A program made the translations under genes and the position numbers. The notes beneath the pieces are model-generated. The model worked only from the letters and a program-made list of their open reading frames with translations. It was not told the DNA's origin and ran no database searches. From the NCBI RefSeq assembly GCF_032918005.1, contig NZ_CP136628.1, positions 5,441,501-5,505,500 of the forward strand: DNA of 64,000 nt. The letters run 5' to 3'. Below are positions 16,952-26,795 of this stretch, piece after piece. Numbering within the stretch: the first letter of the stretch is position 1; every line of letters begins with the position of its first letter. Source of the DNA: Bradyrhizobium sp. NDS-1. GTDB taxonomy: Bacteria > Pseudomonadota > Alphaproteobacteria > Rhizobiales > Xanthobacteraceae.

Positions 16952-17683
16952 GTGTCACTACGGAAACCAACCAAGGCGTTGCCGAACATGGCCGAGGCAG
17001 ACATCGCAATCGTTCGTATTGCCCCGGAGAGCAGCTTCAAGAACAAGGCGTATGACGCCTTGAAGGAAGCCATCCTCAAGATGGACATCTATTCGACGCC
17101 CGAGCCGGTGATGCTCGACGAGCGCGCGCTGTCCGAGCGCCTCGGCGTCAGCCGCACCCCGATCCGCGAAGCCATCGCGATGCTCGAGCAGGATGGTTTC
17201 GTGAAAACCGTGCCGCGTCGCGGCATCATGGTGGTGCGCAGGACCAAGAGCGAGATCGTCGACATGATCCGCGCCTGGGCAGCGCTGGAGAGCATGGCCG
17301 CTCGCCTCATCACCACCACCGCGCGCAAGAAGGACATTACGGCGCTGCGCGACTTCTTCAAGGATTTCGGCAAGGACCGCCTGCCCGAGGATCACGTCGA
17401 GGAATATTCGCGGGCCAACATCGCCTTCCACCAGGCGCTGATCTCGCTGTCGGAATCGCCGGTGCTGGTCGATCTCACCAACGACCTCCTGCTGCACGTG
17501 CGCGGCTATCGCCAATTGACCATCGGCCGCAAGGACCGCACCGCGACCTCGCTGCCCGAGCATCTCGGCATGATCGAAGCACTGGAGGCCCGCGACACCG
17601 AGCTCGCCGAGAAACGCGCCCGCGACCACACCCTCGGCCTTGCCGCATACGTCGAAGCGCATGGTCAGGAACTCTTCACTTAG
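16952..17683 (+). CDS. GntR-family transcriptional regulator, FCD (FadR-type) subfamily
   Basis: 243 residues. The winged helix is at about 30-95 ([36 protein letters not shown]). An all-helical FCD ligand-binding domain follows, with the metal-site pattern [17 protein letters not shown] and late His residues ([28 protein letters not shown]). A GTG start at 16952 is used because GGAGGA lies 10 bases upstream; an ATG at 16988 is an alternative. The oxc start is 61 bases downstream on the same strand. FCD regulators usually bind short carboxylates and near-palindromic sites, so it is the natural candidate to bind the seven operators in this window, perhaps released by oxalate, oxalyl-CoA or formyl-CoA. 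Confidence 0.92.
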   Translation: MSLRKPTKALPNMAEADIAIVRIAPESSFKNKAYDALKEAILKMDIYSTPEPVMLDERALSERLGVSRTPIREAIAMLEQDGFVKTVPRRGIMVVRRTKSEIVDMIRAWAALESMAARLITTTARKKDITALRDFFKDFGKDRLPEDHVEEYSRANIAFHQALISLSESPVLVDLTNDLLLHVRGYRQLTIGRKDRTATSLPEHLGMIEALEARDTELAEKRARDHTLGLAAYVEAHGQELFT

Positions 17684-17744
17684 CAACGTTCACCAGAAGG
17701 GCGAAAAACTCGCCCCACTACTTGAGACCAGGGAGACAAGGCCC

Positions 17745-19478
17745 ATGCTGAATACCGCGACCAAGTCCGAAGCACCGGGCACCGAGCAGAAGCTGACGGA
17801 TGGCTTTCATCTCGTCATCGACGCGCTCAAGCTGAACGGCATCAACACCATCTATAATGTGCCGGGCATCCCGATCACGGACTTGGGCCGCATGGCGCAG
17901 GCCGCCGGTATTCGCGTGATCTCCTTCCGTCACGAGCAGAACGCCGGCTACGCCGCGGGTATCGCCGGCTATCTCACCAAGAAACCCGGCGTCTGCCTCA
18001 CGGTGTCGGCGCCCGGCTTCCTCAACGGCCTCACCGCGCTCGCGCACGCCACAACCAACTGCTACCCGATGATCCTCGTCTCCGGCTCCTCCGAGCGCGA
18101 GATCGTCGACCTGCAGCAGGGCGACTATGAGGAGATGGACCAGCTCGCGATTGCAAAGCCGCTGTGCAAGGCGGCCTTCCGTGTGCTCCACGCCCAGGAC
18201 ATCGGCATCGGTTTCGCCCGCGCCATCCGCGCAGCCGTTTCCGGCCGTCCGGGCGGCGTCTATCTCGACCTGCCGGCAAAGCTGTTCGGCCAGGTGATGA
18301 ACGCCGAGGCCGGCCAGAAGTCGCTGATCAAGGTGATCGATGCGGCGCCCGCGCAGATCCCCTCGCCCGCTTCGGTGAAGCGCGCGCTTGATGTCTTGAA
18401 GAGCGCCAAGCGTCCGCTCATCATCCTCGGCAAGGGCGCGGCCTACGCGCAGGCGGATGAGGAGATCAAGAGCTTCGTCGAGAAGAGCGGCGTGCCGTTC
18501 CTCCCGATGAGCATGGCCAAGGGCCTTCTTCCCGATACCCATCCGCAATGCGCCGGCGCGGCCCGCTCGACGGTGCTGAAAGAATCCGACGTCGTCATGC
18601 TGATTGGCGCGCGGCTGAACTGGCTGCTCTCGCACGGCAAGGGCAAGAGCTGGGGCGAGGCGCCCAAGAAGTTCATCCAGGTCGACATCGAGCCCCGCGA
18701 GATGGACTCCAACGTCGAGATCGTCGCCCCCGTGGTCGGCGACATCGGCTCGGTCGTCTCCGCCTTCAACCAGGCGATGGCGACGGGTTGGACCGCCCCG
18801 CCCGCCGACTGGACCAAGGCGATTTCGTCCAAGCGCGAAGAGAACGTCGCCAAGATGGCGCCGAAGCTCATGAACAACAAGTCGCCGATGGACTATCACG
18901 GCGCACTCGGCGTGCTGAAGAACGTGATCAAGGAGTATCCCGAGGCGATCCTCGTCAACGAGGGCGCCAACACGCTCGACCTCGCCCGCGGCGTCATCGA
19001 CATGTACCGGCCGCGCAAGCGTCTCGACGTCGGCACCTGGGGCGTGATGGGCATCGGCATGGGCCAGGCGATCGCCGCCGCGCTCGAGACCGGTCACCCC
19101 GTGCTCGCGGTGGAAGGCGACAGCGCGTTCGGCTTCTCCGGCATGGAGGTCGAGACGATCTGCCGCTATAACCTGCCGATCTGCGTCGTCATCTTCAACA
19201 ATGACGGCATCTATCGCGGCACCGACGTCAACGGCGCCAATGCCGATCCGGCGACGACGGTGTTCGTCAAGGGCGCGCGTTACGACAAGATGATGGAAGC
19301 CTTCGGCGGCGTCGGCGTCAATGCGACCTCGCCCGACGAGCTCAAGCGCGCGGTCAACGAGGCGATGGCCTCCGGCAAGCCGACGCTGATCAACGCGGTG
19401 ATCGACCCGGCCGCGGGCTCGGAGAGCGGCCGCATCGGCAACCTCAATCCGCAGAGCGTCCTGCAAAAGAAGAAGTAA
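17745..19478 (+). CDS. oxc: Oxalyl-CoA decarboxylase
   Basis: 577 residues, a ThDP enzyme of the size of Oxalobacter Oxc (568). It converts oxalyl-CoA to formyl-CoA and CO2 in the cytoplasm. The catalytic Glu is E64 in [13 protein letters not shown]. Oxc-type features include [22 protein letters not shown] and [22 protein letters not shown]. The ThDP motif reads [16 protein letters not shown] followed by [10 protein letters not shown]. The ATG at 17745 lies 9 bases after a GGGAGA-like site; the upstream extension overlaps gntR and is not family-like. It lies between gntR and frc, 62 bases before frc, so gntR-oxc-frc is one transcription unit. Confidence 0.96.
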   Translation: MLNTATKSEAPGTEQKLTDGFHLVIDALKLNGINTIYNVPGIPITDLGRMAQAAGIRVISFRHEQNAGYAAGIAGYLTKKPGVCLTVSAPGFLNGLTALAHATTNCYPMILVSGSSEREIVDLQQGDYEEMDQLAIAKPLCKAAFRVLHAQDIGIGFARAIRAAVSGRPGGVYLDLPAKLFGQVMNAEAGQKSLIKVIDAAPAQIPSPASVKRALDVLKSAKRPLIILGKGAAYAQADEEIKSFVEKSGVPFLPMSMAKGLLPDTHPQCAGAARSTVLKESDVVMLIGARLNWLLSHGKGKSWGEAPKKFIQVDIEPREMDSNVEIVAPVVGDIGSVVSAFNQAMATGWTAPPADWTKAISSKREENVAKMAPKLMNNKSPMDYHGALGVLKNVIKEYPEAILVNEGANTLDLARGVIDMYRPRKRLDVGTWGVMGIGMGQAIAAALETGHPVLAVEGDSAFGFSGMEVETICRYNLPICVVIFNNDGIYRGTDVNGANADPATTVFVKGARYDKMMEAFGGVGVNATSPDELKRAVNEAMASGKPTLINAVIDPAAGSESGRIGNLNPQSVLQKKK

Positions 19479-19540
19479 GTCCACCCCTAACCCTTATTTC
19501 CCTGCCGGGCGCAGGGGCAGACAGAGTACGGAGCAACACG

Positions 19541-20818
19541 ATGACCAAAGCGCTCACGGGCGTTCGCATTCTCGACTTCACCCACGTCCAGTCCGGCCCG
19601 ACCTGCACGCAGTTGCTGGCATGGTTCGGCGCGGACGTGATCAAGGTGGAGCGTCCGGGCGTGGGTGACATCACCCGCGGCCAGCTGCAGGACATCCCGA
19701 ACGTGGACAGCCTGTATTTCACCATGCTCAACCACAACAAGCGCTCGATCACGCTCGACACCAAGAACCCCAAGGGGAAGGAAGTGCTCACCGAGCTGAT
19801 CAAGAAGTGCGACGTGCTGGTCGAGAATTTCGGCCCCGGCGTGCTCGACCGCATGGGCTTCCCCTGGGAGAAGATCCAACAGATCAACCCGAAGATGATC
19901 GTCGCCTCGATCAAGGGCTTTGGCCCGGGGCCCTACGAAGACTGCAAGGTCTATGAGAACGTCGCGCAGTGCACCGGCGGCGCCGCCTCCACCACCGGCT
20001 TCCGCGACGGCCTTCCGCTCGTCACCGGCGCGCAGATCGGCGATTCCGGCACCGGCCTGCACCTCGCGCTCGGCATCGTCACCGCGCTCTATCAGCGCAC
20101 GCATTCGGGCAAGGGCCAGCGCGTCACCGCCGCGATGCAGGACGGCGTGCTCAACCTCGCCCGCGTCAAGCTGCGCGACCAGCAGCGCCTCGCCCACGGT
20201 CCGCTCAAGGAATACAGCCAGTTCGGCGAAGGCATTCCGTTCGGCGATGCCGTGCCGCGCGCCGGCAACGATTCCGGCGGCGGCCAGCCCGGCCGCATCC
20301 TGAAGTGCAAGGGCTGGGAGACCGATCCGAACGCCTACATCTACTTCATCACCCAGGCTCCGGTCTGGGAGAAGATCTGCGACGTGATCGGCGAGCCCAC
20401 CTGGAAGACCGATCCGAACTACGCCAAGCCGGCCGCCCGCCTGCCGCGGCTGAACGAGATCTTCGCCCGCATCGAGCAGTGGACGATGACCAAGACCAAG
20501 TTCGAGGCGATGGAAATCCTCAACAAGGACGACATCCCCTGCGGCCCGATTCTGTCGATGAAGGAAATCGCGGAAGACCAGTCGCTGCGCGCGACCGGCA
20601 CCGTGGTCGAGGTCGACCACCCCACCCGCGGCAAGTACATCTCGGTCGGCAACCCGATCAAGCTGTCGGATAGCCCGAGCGACGTCGAGCGGTCCCCGCT
20701 GCTCGGAGAGCACACCGACGAGATCCTGCGCTCGGTGCTCGGCTTCTCGGATCACCAGGTGGCCGAGATCCACAAGTCCGGCGCCCTCGACCCGCCGCAG
20801 AAGCAGGCCGCGGAGTAG
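19541..20818 (+). CDS. frc: Formyl-CoA:oxalate CoA-transferase
   Basis: 425 residues, class III CoA-transferase, close to the 428 of Oxalobacter Frc. It moves CoA from formyl-CoA to oxalate, giving oxalyl-CoA and formate, and so closes a cycle with Oxc. The catalytic Asp is D168 in [13 protein letters not shown]. The flexible glycine loop of the family is visible as [10 protein letters not shown] near 257-266. The N-terminus ([18 protein letters not shown]) is diagnostic. A strong stem-loop terminator follows the stop. Confidence 0.96.
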   Translation: MTKALTGVRILDFTHVQSGPTCTQLLAWFGADVIKVERPGVGDITRGQLQDIPNVDSLYFTMLNHNKRSITLDTKNPKGKEVLTELIKKCDVLVENFGPGVLDRMGFPWEKIQQINPKMIVASIKGFGPGPYEDCKVYENVAQCTGGAASTTGFRDGLPLVTGAQIGDSGTGLHLALGIVTALYQRTHSGKGQRVTAAMQDGVLNLARVKLRDQQRLAHGPLKEYSQFGEGIPFGDAVPRAGNDSGGGQPGRILKCKGWETDPNAYIYFITQAPVWEKICDVIGEPTWKTDPNYAKPAARLPRLNEIFARIEQWTMTKTKFEAMEILNKDDIPCGPILSMKEIAEDQSLRATGTVVEVDHPTRGKYISVGNPIKLSDSPSDVERSPLLGEHTDEILRSVLGFSDHQVAEIHKSGALDPPQKQAAE

Positions 20819-20838
20819 GACATCGCATCAAGACGACG

Positions 20839-20868
20839 AAAGGCCGCCGATATCGGCGGCCTTTTTCG
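20839..20868 (+). terminator. Rho-independent terminator after frc
   Basis: A perfect 24-base palindrome at 20840-20863 (AAGGCCGCCGAT and its complement) is directly followed by a run of T. It lies 21 bases past the frc stop and should end the gntR-oxc-frc transcript. Confidence 0.85.
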
Positions 20869-21002
20869 TGCGCACCGAGGGAACCGAACCGCGGGCCAGC
20901 CGTTACTCCTTCGACCAGCATGCTCTCAGAAGTGCGAGCGGACCGCCTCCACGGCGAGTGACCAGGCGTCACGCCAAAGACCCGTCCAACACTGAAGGAT
21001 TA

Positions 21003-21024
21003 TCACCCTCCCCGTGGAGGGTGA
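21003..21024. repeat. Short hairpin in the gap after frc
   Basis: TCACCCTCC and GGAGGGTGA pair perfectly (9 base pairs) around a 4-base loop. It stands in the 290-base gap between frc and the next small gene. It has no T-run; it resembles dispersed short palindromes of this genome. Confidence 0.5.
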
Positions 21025-21108
21025 CTAGTCAGTCCGTGTCGGCTTGCGAGCGGGAGACGTCGCGTCCGGCGCTCGCGGGACACGCCTATTGATCGAAGTG
21101 AGGCTGAA

Positions 21109-21306
21109 ATGTTGAGAGATCAATCCTCTGATCGCGCCAAGCGCGAAGCCAACAAGGCGTTCAAGCCTGCCAAGACGCAGAAGCCGATGAACGACTATGC
21201 GAAGGACCAGCACTCCCTCAACGAGAATCGCGAGCGACTCAAGGCGGAGCGATTGGCCCGCGAGGCAAAGTCGAAAGACCTGCCCGGAAAAGAATTGCCC
21301 GAATAA
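21109..21306 (+). CDS. Small charged hypothetical protein (65 aa)
   Basis: The product is very rich in Lys, Arg, Glu and Asp, with no hydrophobic segment. The middle reads AKREANKAFKPAKTQKPMNDY and the end RLAREAKSKDLPGKELPE. It is probably disordered or a charged helix. A GAGGCTG stretch precedes the ATG at 21109. The function is unknown. It was kept because codon use looks like that of true genes and no other frame covers the stretch. Confidence 0.55.
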   Translation: MLRDQSSDRAKREANKAFKPAKTQKPMNDYAKDQHSLNENRERLKAERLAREAKSKDLPGKELPE

Positions 21307-21585
21307 ACGTCCTGTCGCTCAATAAATCACACTGGTGAGCTCAAGCCAGCATCGATGCCACGCTTTGAGCGGTCACCGTGCTCTGTCGGCAAGTTGTTCG
21401 CGAAAGAACTTCACCACAGCCGCATCGAACTCGCACGGATACCAGAGCGTGCCTGATGGCGCAGGATCGGGGCTGATCCGCCGTCGATAGCGTTCTCCAA
21501 TTCAGAACGCATGAATCACAACAATGCATTTTTATAAAGCGGAAGGGTCATCTAGCTTGACCGATGCCAAGCCGTATGTCGCGCA
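21307..21585. other. Decayed intergenic stretch
   Basis: 279 bases with no intact gene. Apart from the short hydrolase-like remnant on the minus strand nothing else is recognised. It is more AT-rich than its surroundings near 21515-21560. Confidence 0.5.
21373..21483 (-). pseudogene. C-terminal remnant, possibly of an alpha/beta hydrolase
   Basis: On the minus strand a short open stretch reads RISPDPAPSGTLWYPCEFD then AAVVKFFREQLADRAR before a stop. It looks like the last 35 or so residues of an enzyme, possibly a hydrolase or esterase, with no start and no N-terminal domain; upstream in the same frame there is a stop at about 21510. The family call is a weak guess. Together with the broken GST next to it, it marks a decayed stretch. 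Confidence 0.3.
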
Positions 21586-21615
21586 ATGAAGCGCGACGAC
21601 GTAGGGACGACACCG

Positions 21616-21816
21616 ATGCGGCTATTTTTTAATCAGACGTCACCATACGCCCGCAAGGTAAGGGGCGCCATTCACGAGCTCGGATTGGAGGACGCAATTC
21701 GGCTTGTTGACTTTCGCGCAGCGCACCTGTCATGGCGCTCCGAAAGACCGAGGCTTACCGACTGGTTTGAACGTGCCCGCGTCCGGTCATCCATGATCGC
21801 GACACGGCCATGCTGA
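21616..21816 (+). pseudogene. Glutathione S-transferase with internal deletion
   Basis: The first 32 residues (MRLFFNQTSPYARKVRGAIH then ELGLEDAIRLVD) are the thioredoxin-like N-terminus of a GST. The sequence then jumps straight into HLSWRSERPRLTDWFERARV followed by RSSMIATRP, the typical last 35 residues of a GST. About 130 central residues, including most of the glutathione site and the helical domain, are missing, and the join is in frame. An intact member would be about 200 residues; this is 66. It is very unlikely to be active. The stop overlaps the start of the next gene. Confidence 0.7.
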
Positions 21817-23225
21817 GTTTCGAGCCCGGAACGGTCTTCGGTAGCCGCCACCTCGCCGATATTTTTAGCACCGCGCCGATGCGCACTATTTTCGGTGAGC
21901 GCAATTCGCTGGCGTCCATGCTTCTGGTCGAGGTCGCGCTGGCCAGGGTTCAAGCGCAGCTCGGCGTCATTCCGACCGAGGCTGCTGCTGCGATCGCCTC
22001 CGCTGCACGTCCTGAATTGCTCGACCTCGACGAATTGGCGGCGGGCACTTTGCGCGCCGGTTTGCCGATCGTGAATCTGGTCGAGCAGTTGATCCGGCTC
22101 ACCGGTAAACCCCATGGCGAATTCGTCCATTGGGGTGCCACGAGTCAGGACATCATGGACACTGCGCTCGTGCTGCAGATGCGCGATGCGCTCGAGCTCG
22201 TCCACCGCGACCTGGAGCGCCTGATAGCGGCGATTGCGGATCTGGCGCGTATCCATCGCGATACCCCGATGGTCGGCAGGACCAAGCTTCAACACGCGAT
22301 CCCGATCACCTTCGGCTTCAAGGTTTCCGTCTGGCTGTCGAGCCTGCTGCGTCACAGGCAACGTCTCGCCGAGCTCAAACCAAGGGTCCTGCAGGTTCAA
22401 TTCGGCGGCGCGGTCGGCACTTTCGCGTCGCTCGGCGACGACGGCGACCGCATCCGCGCGGCGTTGGCCCGCGAACTCGGACTCGGCGAGCCGCTGGTGG
22501 CATGGCATGCGGCGCGCGACGCGTTGGCCGAGACGGTATGCCTGCTTGGGCTGATCTCCGCGAGCCTGAGCAAAATCGCAACCGACATCGCGTCAATGGC
22601 ACAGACCGAGATCAGCGAAGTGCTGGAGCCGGGCGGCCAGGGCCATGGCGCTTCCAGCACCATGCCGCACAAGCGAAATCCAATCGTCTGCGAGCAGATT
22701 CTCAGCACCGGACTGTCGTTGCGTCGGCTCGCAAGCGCCATGCTCGACGCTTCGGTCCACGACCATGAACGGGCGACGGGACCGTGGCAAGCCGAATGGT
22801 CGCTGTTGCCGGAAGCGTTCCTGCTGATCTCCCGGGCCATGGATAACGCCGTTCGGCTCTGCACCGGACTGGTCGTCAGACCCGATGCGATGCAGGCCAA
22901 TCTCGGGCGGACAAAGGGGCTCATCGCCGCGGAGGCCGTCATGATGGCGCTGGCTCCGTACGTCGGGCGCCATCATGCGCACGAAATGGTAAGTGCCGCG
23001 TGCACGCACGCCATCGCTTCGGGCCTGACATTAGCCGAGAGCGTTTCGCGCGATCCGGCGGTGACGGCCCACGTCGCGCCGCATGAGATCGAGAAAGCCG
23101 CCGACCCGGCGCGATACATTGGCCTGTCCGGCCGTGAGGTCGATCGTGTCCTCGCCGCTTGTGCCGATCGGCCAGCCAGCGCCGTGCCAAAGGCGTCACC
23201 GCTGACACGGAGCCTGTCCACATGA
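21810..23225 (+). CDS. PcaB-like lyase (3-carboxy-cis,cis-muconate cycloisomerase / adenylosuccinate lyase family)
   Basis: 471 residues of the aspartase/fumarase superfamily. The signature loop is GASSTMPHKRNPIVCEQIL (about 287-305), and HWGATSQDIMDT and GRTKLQHAIPITFGFK supply the other two conserved regions. This is closest in style to PcaB. No other protocatechuate gene is nearby, and the partner overlapping by 4 bases is a TctC binding protein, so it may act on an imported substituted succinate or aspartate instead. Its start is embedded in the end of the GST remnant. The substrate is not known. Confidence 0.85.
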   Translation: MLSFEPGTVFGSRHLADIFSTAPMRTIFGERNSLASMLLVEVALARVQAQLGVIPTEAAAAIASAARPELLDLDELAAGTLRAGLPIVNLVEQLIRLTGKPHGEFVHWGATSQDIMDTALVLQMRDALELVHRDLERLIAAIADLARIHRDTPMVGRTKLQHAIPITFGFKVSVWLSSLLRHRQRLAELKPRVLQVQFGGAVGTFASLGDDGDRIRAALARELGLGEPLVAWHAARDALAETVCLLGLISASLSKIATDIASMAQTEISEVLEPGGQGHGASSTMPHKRNPIVCEQILSTGLSLRRLASAMLDASVHDHERATGPWQAEWSLLPEAFLLISRAMDNAVRLCTGLVVRPDAMQANLGRTKGLIAAEAVMMALAPYVGRHHAHEMVSAACTHAIASGLTLAESVSRDPAVTAHVAPHEIEKAADPARYIGLSGREVDRVLAACADRPASAVPKASPLTRSLST

Positions 23226-24211
23226 TTCTGAAATGCGCGCGCACGGTCCTCGTCGCAGCGGCGGTGCTGACAACGGTGAATGTGGCACAAGCCGAGCCGC
23301 CGTTTCCTTCCCGGCCGATCATCCTGGTCGTCCCATTCGCGGCTGGCGGCCCGAACGACGTGATGAGCCGGATCGTGACAGAACACATGTCGCGAAAGCT
23401 CGGGCAGCCAATCATTGTCGAGAACGTCGCCGGGGCGGGCGGCACGACCGGCTCAACGCGCGTCGCGAAAAGCGCTCCCGACGGTTATACGCTGGTCAGC
23501 GGTCACGTCGGGACGCATGCGGCGTCGGTCGCGCTGTATCCGAACCTTCGTTACGATCCGCTGGTTGATTTCACACCGATTGGCTTGGTCGCGGAAACGC
23601 CGATCCTCGTGGTCGCCCGCCGCGATCTCGGAGCAGATAGCATCTCGGCATTCATCGCGATCGCCAAGGCGCGCGGCCCGGACCTTACCCTGGCCCATGC
23701 GGGTGTCGGTTCGATCAGCCACATCAGCTGTCTGTTGTTCACGACGGTGACCGGGATCAAGCCCGTCGAGGTGCCATATCGCGGATCGGCGCTGGCGATG
23801 ACCGACCTGACCGCAGGTCGCAGCGACTTCAGCTGCGGACTGCTGGGAGACGTTCTTCCCTTCCTGGGTGACAACAACTTACGTTTTCTGACCGTTTCGG
23901 CCCCCGCACGGGTTCCGCAATTGCCGGACACGCCGACGGCCCGGGAAGCAGGGCTTCCACAGTTTGTCGCGTCAAGCTGGTTCGCGTTCTACCTGCCGAA
24001 AGGCGTGCCAGACGCCATTCGCGACCGGTTTGCCGATGCACTTCGCGCAGCGCTTGACGACGACCGCGTACGGAAACGGCTTGAACTGGTAGGCTTGATC
24101 CTGCCGCCGCCGGATCAGCGAGGTCCCGAACCGCTCAAGCGGCGGATGGCCGAAGAGATCGCGCGCTGGCAGGACATTGTCAAAACCGCGCAGATTCGAC
24201 TCGATCAATAA
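23222..24211 (+). CDS. Orphan TctC/Bug-family periplasmic binding protein
   Basis: 329 residues with a signal peptide ending near VNVAQAEPP (about residue 22). Bug signatures are FPSRPIILVVPFAAGGPNDVMSR and VAGAGGTTGSTRVAKSAPDGYTL. There is no tctA or tctB next to it, so it would have to share the permeases of another TTT operon or act as a sensor. The ATG at 23222 overlaps the stop of the PcaB-like lyase (ATGA), so the two are co-translated and probably handle one substrate. It is the second of three TctC paralogues in the window. Confidence 0.9.
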   Translation: MILKCARTVLVAAAVLTTVNVAQAEPPFPSRPIILVVPFAAGGPNDVMSRIVTEHMSRKLGQPIIVENVAGAGGTTGSTRVAKSAPDGYTLVSGHVGTHAASVALYPNLRYDPLVDFTPIGLVAETPILVVARRDLGADSISAFIAIAKARGPDLTLAHAGVGSISHISCLLFTTVTGIKPVEVPYRGSALAMTDLTAGRSDFSCGLLGDVLPFLGDNNLRFLTVSAPARVPQLPDTPTAREAGLPQFVASSWFAFYLPKGVPDAIRDRFADALRAALDDDRVRKRLELVGLILPPPDQRGPEPLKRRMAEEIARWQDIVKTAQIRLDQ

Positions 24212-24405
24212 GTGCGACCGGCCGCTACAGGATGGCGTTCGCAATGACGCCGCTGGATGTGGCAGCCATCTAGCAACCCGGCCAGACAAACATCCAACAA
24301 AAAAACCGACACGCATGTCGGATCGGCGCCACGCCGGTCGTCCTCGTGACATGAATGGTCCCTAGATGCCGATCTCGGGCCCATCAAACACTGAGGATAA
24401 CAACC

Positions 24406-24849
24406 ATGCCCAGCACTATCCGCCTGCACCGCGTTCTCGCCACCAGCCCGGAGAAAGTCTATCGCGCCTTCCTGGAGGCCGATGCGATGGCGAAATGGCT
24501 GCCGCCGAACGGCTTCACCTGTACCGTGCATCATTTCGAGCCCACGGTGGGTGGCACGTTCAAGATGTCGTTCCGCAATTTCACCACGGGCCACAGCCAT
24601 TCGTTCGGCGGCGAATATCTCGAGCTCGTGCCGAACGAGCGCCTCCGCTACACCGACAAGTTCGACGATCCCAATCTACCGGGTCTGATCGAGGTCACCG
24701 TGATCCTGAAGAAGGTCTCGGTCGGCACCGAGATCGACATTACGCAGGCCGGCATCCCCGACGTCATCCCGCCCGAGGCCTGCTATCTCGGTTGGCAGGA
24801 ATCGCTGCGCAATCTGGCGAAGCTGGTCGAACCCGAGATCAATCAATAG
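24406..24849 (+). CDS. SRPBCC/AHSA1-family protein
   Basis: 147 residues of the START/AHSA1-like fold. Typical elements are RVLATSPEKVYRAFLEADAMAKWLPPNGF near the N-terminus, GGTFKMSFRNF, and GWQESLRNLAKLVEPE at the end. These are small hydrophobic-pocket proteins; most bacterial members have no proven role. GAGGAT lies 7 bases upstream of the ATG. It stands alone. Confidence 0.85.
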   Translation: MPSTIRLHRVLATSPEKVYRAFLEADAMAKWLPPNGFTCTVHHFEPTVGGTFKMSFRNFTTGHSHSFGGEYLELVPNERLRYTDKFDDPNLPGLIEVTVILKKVSVGTEIDITQAGIPDVIPPEACYLGWQESLRNLAKLVEPEINQ

Positions 24850-25004
24850 GCTGGACGCGAGGCTTCGAGCTGAATCGATGTGAGCCGCGGGCACGTTCAG
24901 CGTGCTCGTTGCGCTTCGGCTGGGCGGCTTGATGTGCGTCAAGCCGTCAAAAGGGCAAAACGGCTAGAGTAAGGATCATCCTGGCCGGCCTTGGAGGCGA
25001 TACG

Positions 25005-25448
25005 ATGAGATCTATCGGATGGTTGCTCATTGCCGGCCTTGCCGCTGGTTTCGCTGCCGCCGCCAAGGCCGAAGAGGTCGACATCGGGAAGGCCGAATTT
25101 CAGTCGTCATGCGCGAGTTGTCATGGCGCCGACGCAAAGGGCAAAGGACCGGTCAGCAGCCAGCTCAAGACATCGCCTTCGGACTTGACCATGCTGGCCA
25201 GGAACAACAACGGGGTGTTTCCGACCAACGCCGTTTACGAAACCCTGTATGGGTCGAAAACAGTCCCGGCTCACGGCACGCGTGAAATGCCGGTCTGGGG
25301 CGAGCGGTTCAACCCCATCATCAACCTGCCTCATGCCGTTGATTCCTATTATTGGCAGAAGGCAGGGCCGCAGCAGAACCCGGAGGTCGTCGTGCGGACT
25401 CGCATCCTCTCCGTGATCGATTACCTGAACCGAATTCAGCAGAAATAG
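25005..25448 (+). CDS. Exported c-type cytochrome
   Basis: 147 residues. The signal peptide ends near AAAAKAEEVD (residue 22). One heme c motif CASCH is at 36-40 and M95 (GTREMPVWG) is the likely second axial ligand. This is a small monoheme class I cytochrome acting in the periplasm as an electron carrier. Its partner is not evident; maturation would use the Ccm system at the end of this window. It converges with the Hsp70-family gene 27 bases further on. Confidence 0.9.
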   Translation: MRSIGWLLIAGLAAGFAAAAKAEEVDIGKAEFQSSCASCHGADAKGKGPVSSQLKTSPSDLTMLARNNNGVFPTNAVYETLYGSKTVPAHGTREMPVWGERFNPIINLPHAVDSYYWQKAGPQQNPEVVVRTRILSVIDYLNRIQQK

Positions 25449-25475
25449 CGGCCAAACAGCGTCGCTCGCCGCCTG

Positions 25476-26795
25476 CTACCCGACCACGGCCTCGCCTGCC
25501 GCCCACCGATCGGGGTCCGGACTGTGTCCGATCAGTGCCAAGCCATAGGCGATCGACTCGAACTGATCGCCCGACATCAGACGGTCGTTGCCGAACCGCT
25601 CGGAGAACAGCTTTCGCACTGCCGGCACAAAGGAGGTGCCGCCGGTCAAGAACACCTTCTCCACCTCGCGCGCGGTGATGCCGGCCTTGGCCAGCACCTT
25701 GTCGACGGTGGCCCCCAGCCGGGCGATGTCGTCGGCAATCCAGGATTCGAATTTCTTTCGCGTGATCGCCGCGCCGATGTCGACCCCGCCGCCCTTGAAA
25801 CGGAAGTCGACCTCGTCCTGTGCAGACAATGCCACCTTGGCATCGGACACCGCACGGTATAGCGAAAAGCCGAGGTCGAGATCGACGATGGTGATGAAAT
25901 CCTCGAGCAGTTCCGGCTTCAACGCGGTGCGCGCAAGCTCCCTGAGCTCGCGCAGATCGCCGTTGCTCTTCATCATCGCCAGTTGATGCCAGCGCGCGAG
26001 GTTGGTGTAATGGCCGCTAGGGATCGGCAGCACCTTGTCGAAGGAGCGGAAGCTCGAGCCTTTGCCGAGCCGCGGCGAGACGACGCGGTCGACGATGCGG
26101 TAGTCGAACGTGTCGCCGGCGATGCCGATGCCTGCATGGCCGAGCGGCTCGGCGCGCAGATGGCCGCCCGCGCGCGAAAAGCGCATCACGGAGAAATCGC
26201 TGGTGCCGCCGCCGAAATCCGCAACCAGCACGGTGGCATCGCGCTCCAGCCTTCGCGCAAAGGAGAACGCCGCACCCACGGGCTCATAGACATAGCGGGC
26301 GTGGCCGGCACCCAAGCGCTCGAACGCGGCGCGGTAGCGCTGCATTGCCAGTGCCTCGTCGGGATTGCCGCCGGCGAAGCGCACGGGGCGGCCGACCGTG
26401 ATGGTCGACGTCTCGAAGCCGAACTTGTCGCCGCCATGGCGCGCCAGCGTCCGCAGGAATGCCGCCAGGATGTCCTCGAACTTGAAGCGCTGCCGGAAAA
26501 CCTGCGTGGTGTTGAAGCTGCTGCTCGCAGCGAACGTCTTGAACGACTGCAGGAAGCGGTAGATGTGGCGGCCTTCGAGGAATTGCTCGATCGCCCACGG
26601 GCCGCCCTCGGCCTGGGCGCCGGCGCCCGGCCGGTCCTCCCAGAAGCACAGCGCCGACACGTAGACGCTGTGGCGCTGTCCGCCATGGTCGAAGCGGATG
26701 GCCTCGACCCGGCGGTCATCCGCCGCGATGGCTACGACCGTATTGCTGGTCCCAAAATCGATGCCGATCGAGACGGCGGCCGAGGCGCTCGACAT
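25476..26795 (-). CDS. Hsp70-family protein (YegD-like)
   Basis: 439 residues carrying the actin-like ATPase fold. The phosphate-1 motif is SIGIDFGTSNTVVAI (about 8-22), the second phosphate motif VLVADFGGGTSDFSVMRF, and the adenosine motif VFLTGGTSFVPAVRKLF. There is no DnaK-type substrate-binding domain, which matches YegD-like members. The start at 26795 is chosen because the ATPase domain begins there. The client and partner are unknown; no J-domain gene is close. Confidence 0.88.
   Translation of the reverse strand: MSSASAAVSIGIDFGTSNTVVAIAADDRRVEAIRFDHGGQRHSVYVSALCFWEDRPGAGAQAEGGPWAIEQFLEGRHIYRFLQSFKTFAASSSFNTTQVFRQRFKFEDILAAFLRTLARHGGDKFGFETSTITVGRPVRFAGGNPDEALAMQRYRAAFERLGAGHARYVYEPVGAAFSFARRLERDATVLVADFGGGTSDFSVMRFSRAGGHLRAEPLGHAGIGIAGDTFDYRIVDRVVSPRLGKGSSFRSFDKVLPIPSGHYTNLARWHQLAMMKSNGDLRELRELARTALKPELLEDFITIVDLDLGFSLYRAVSDAKVALSAQDEVDFRFKGGGVDIGAAITRKKFESWIADDIARLGATVDKVLAKAGITAREVEKVFLTGGTSFVPAVRKLFSERFGNDRLMSGDQFESIAYGLALIGHSPDPDRWAAGEAVVG

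Noticed and set aside
21341..21529. 62-codon minus-strand frame after the small charged protein
   Set aside because: Composition unlike a protein and no ribosome binding site; another minus-strand frame in the same place carries the hydrolase-like remnant instead.
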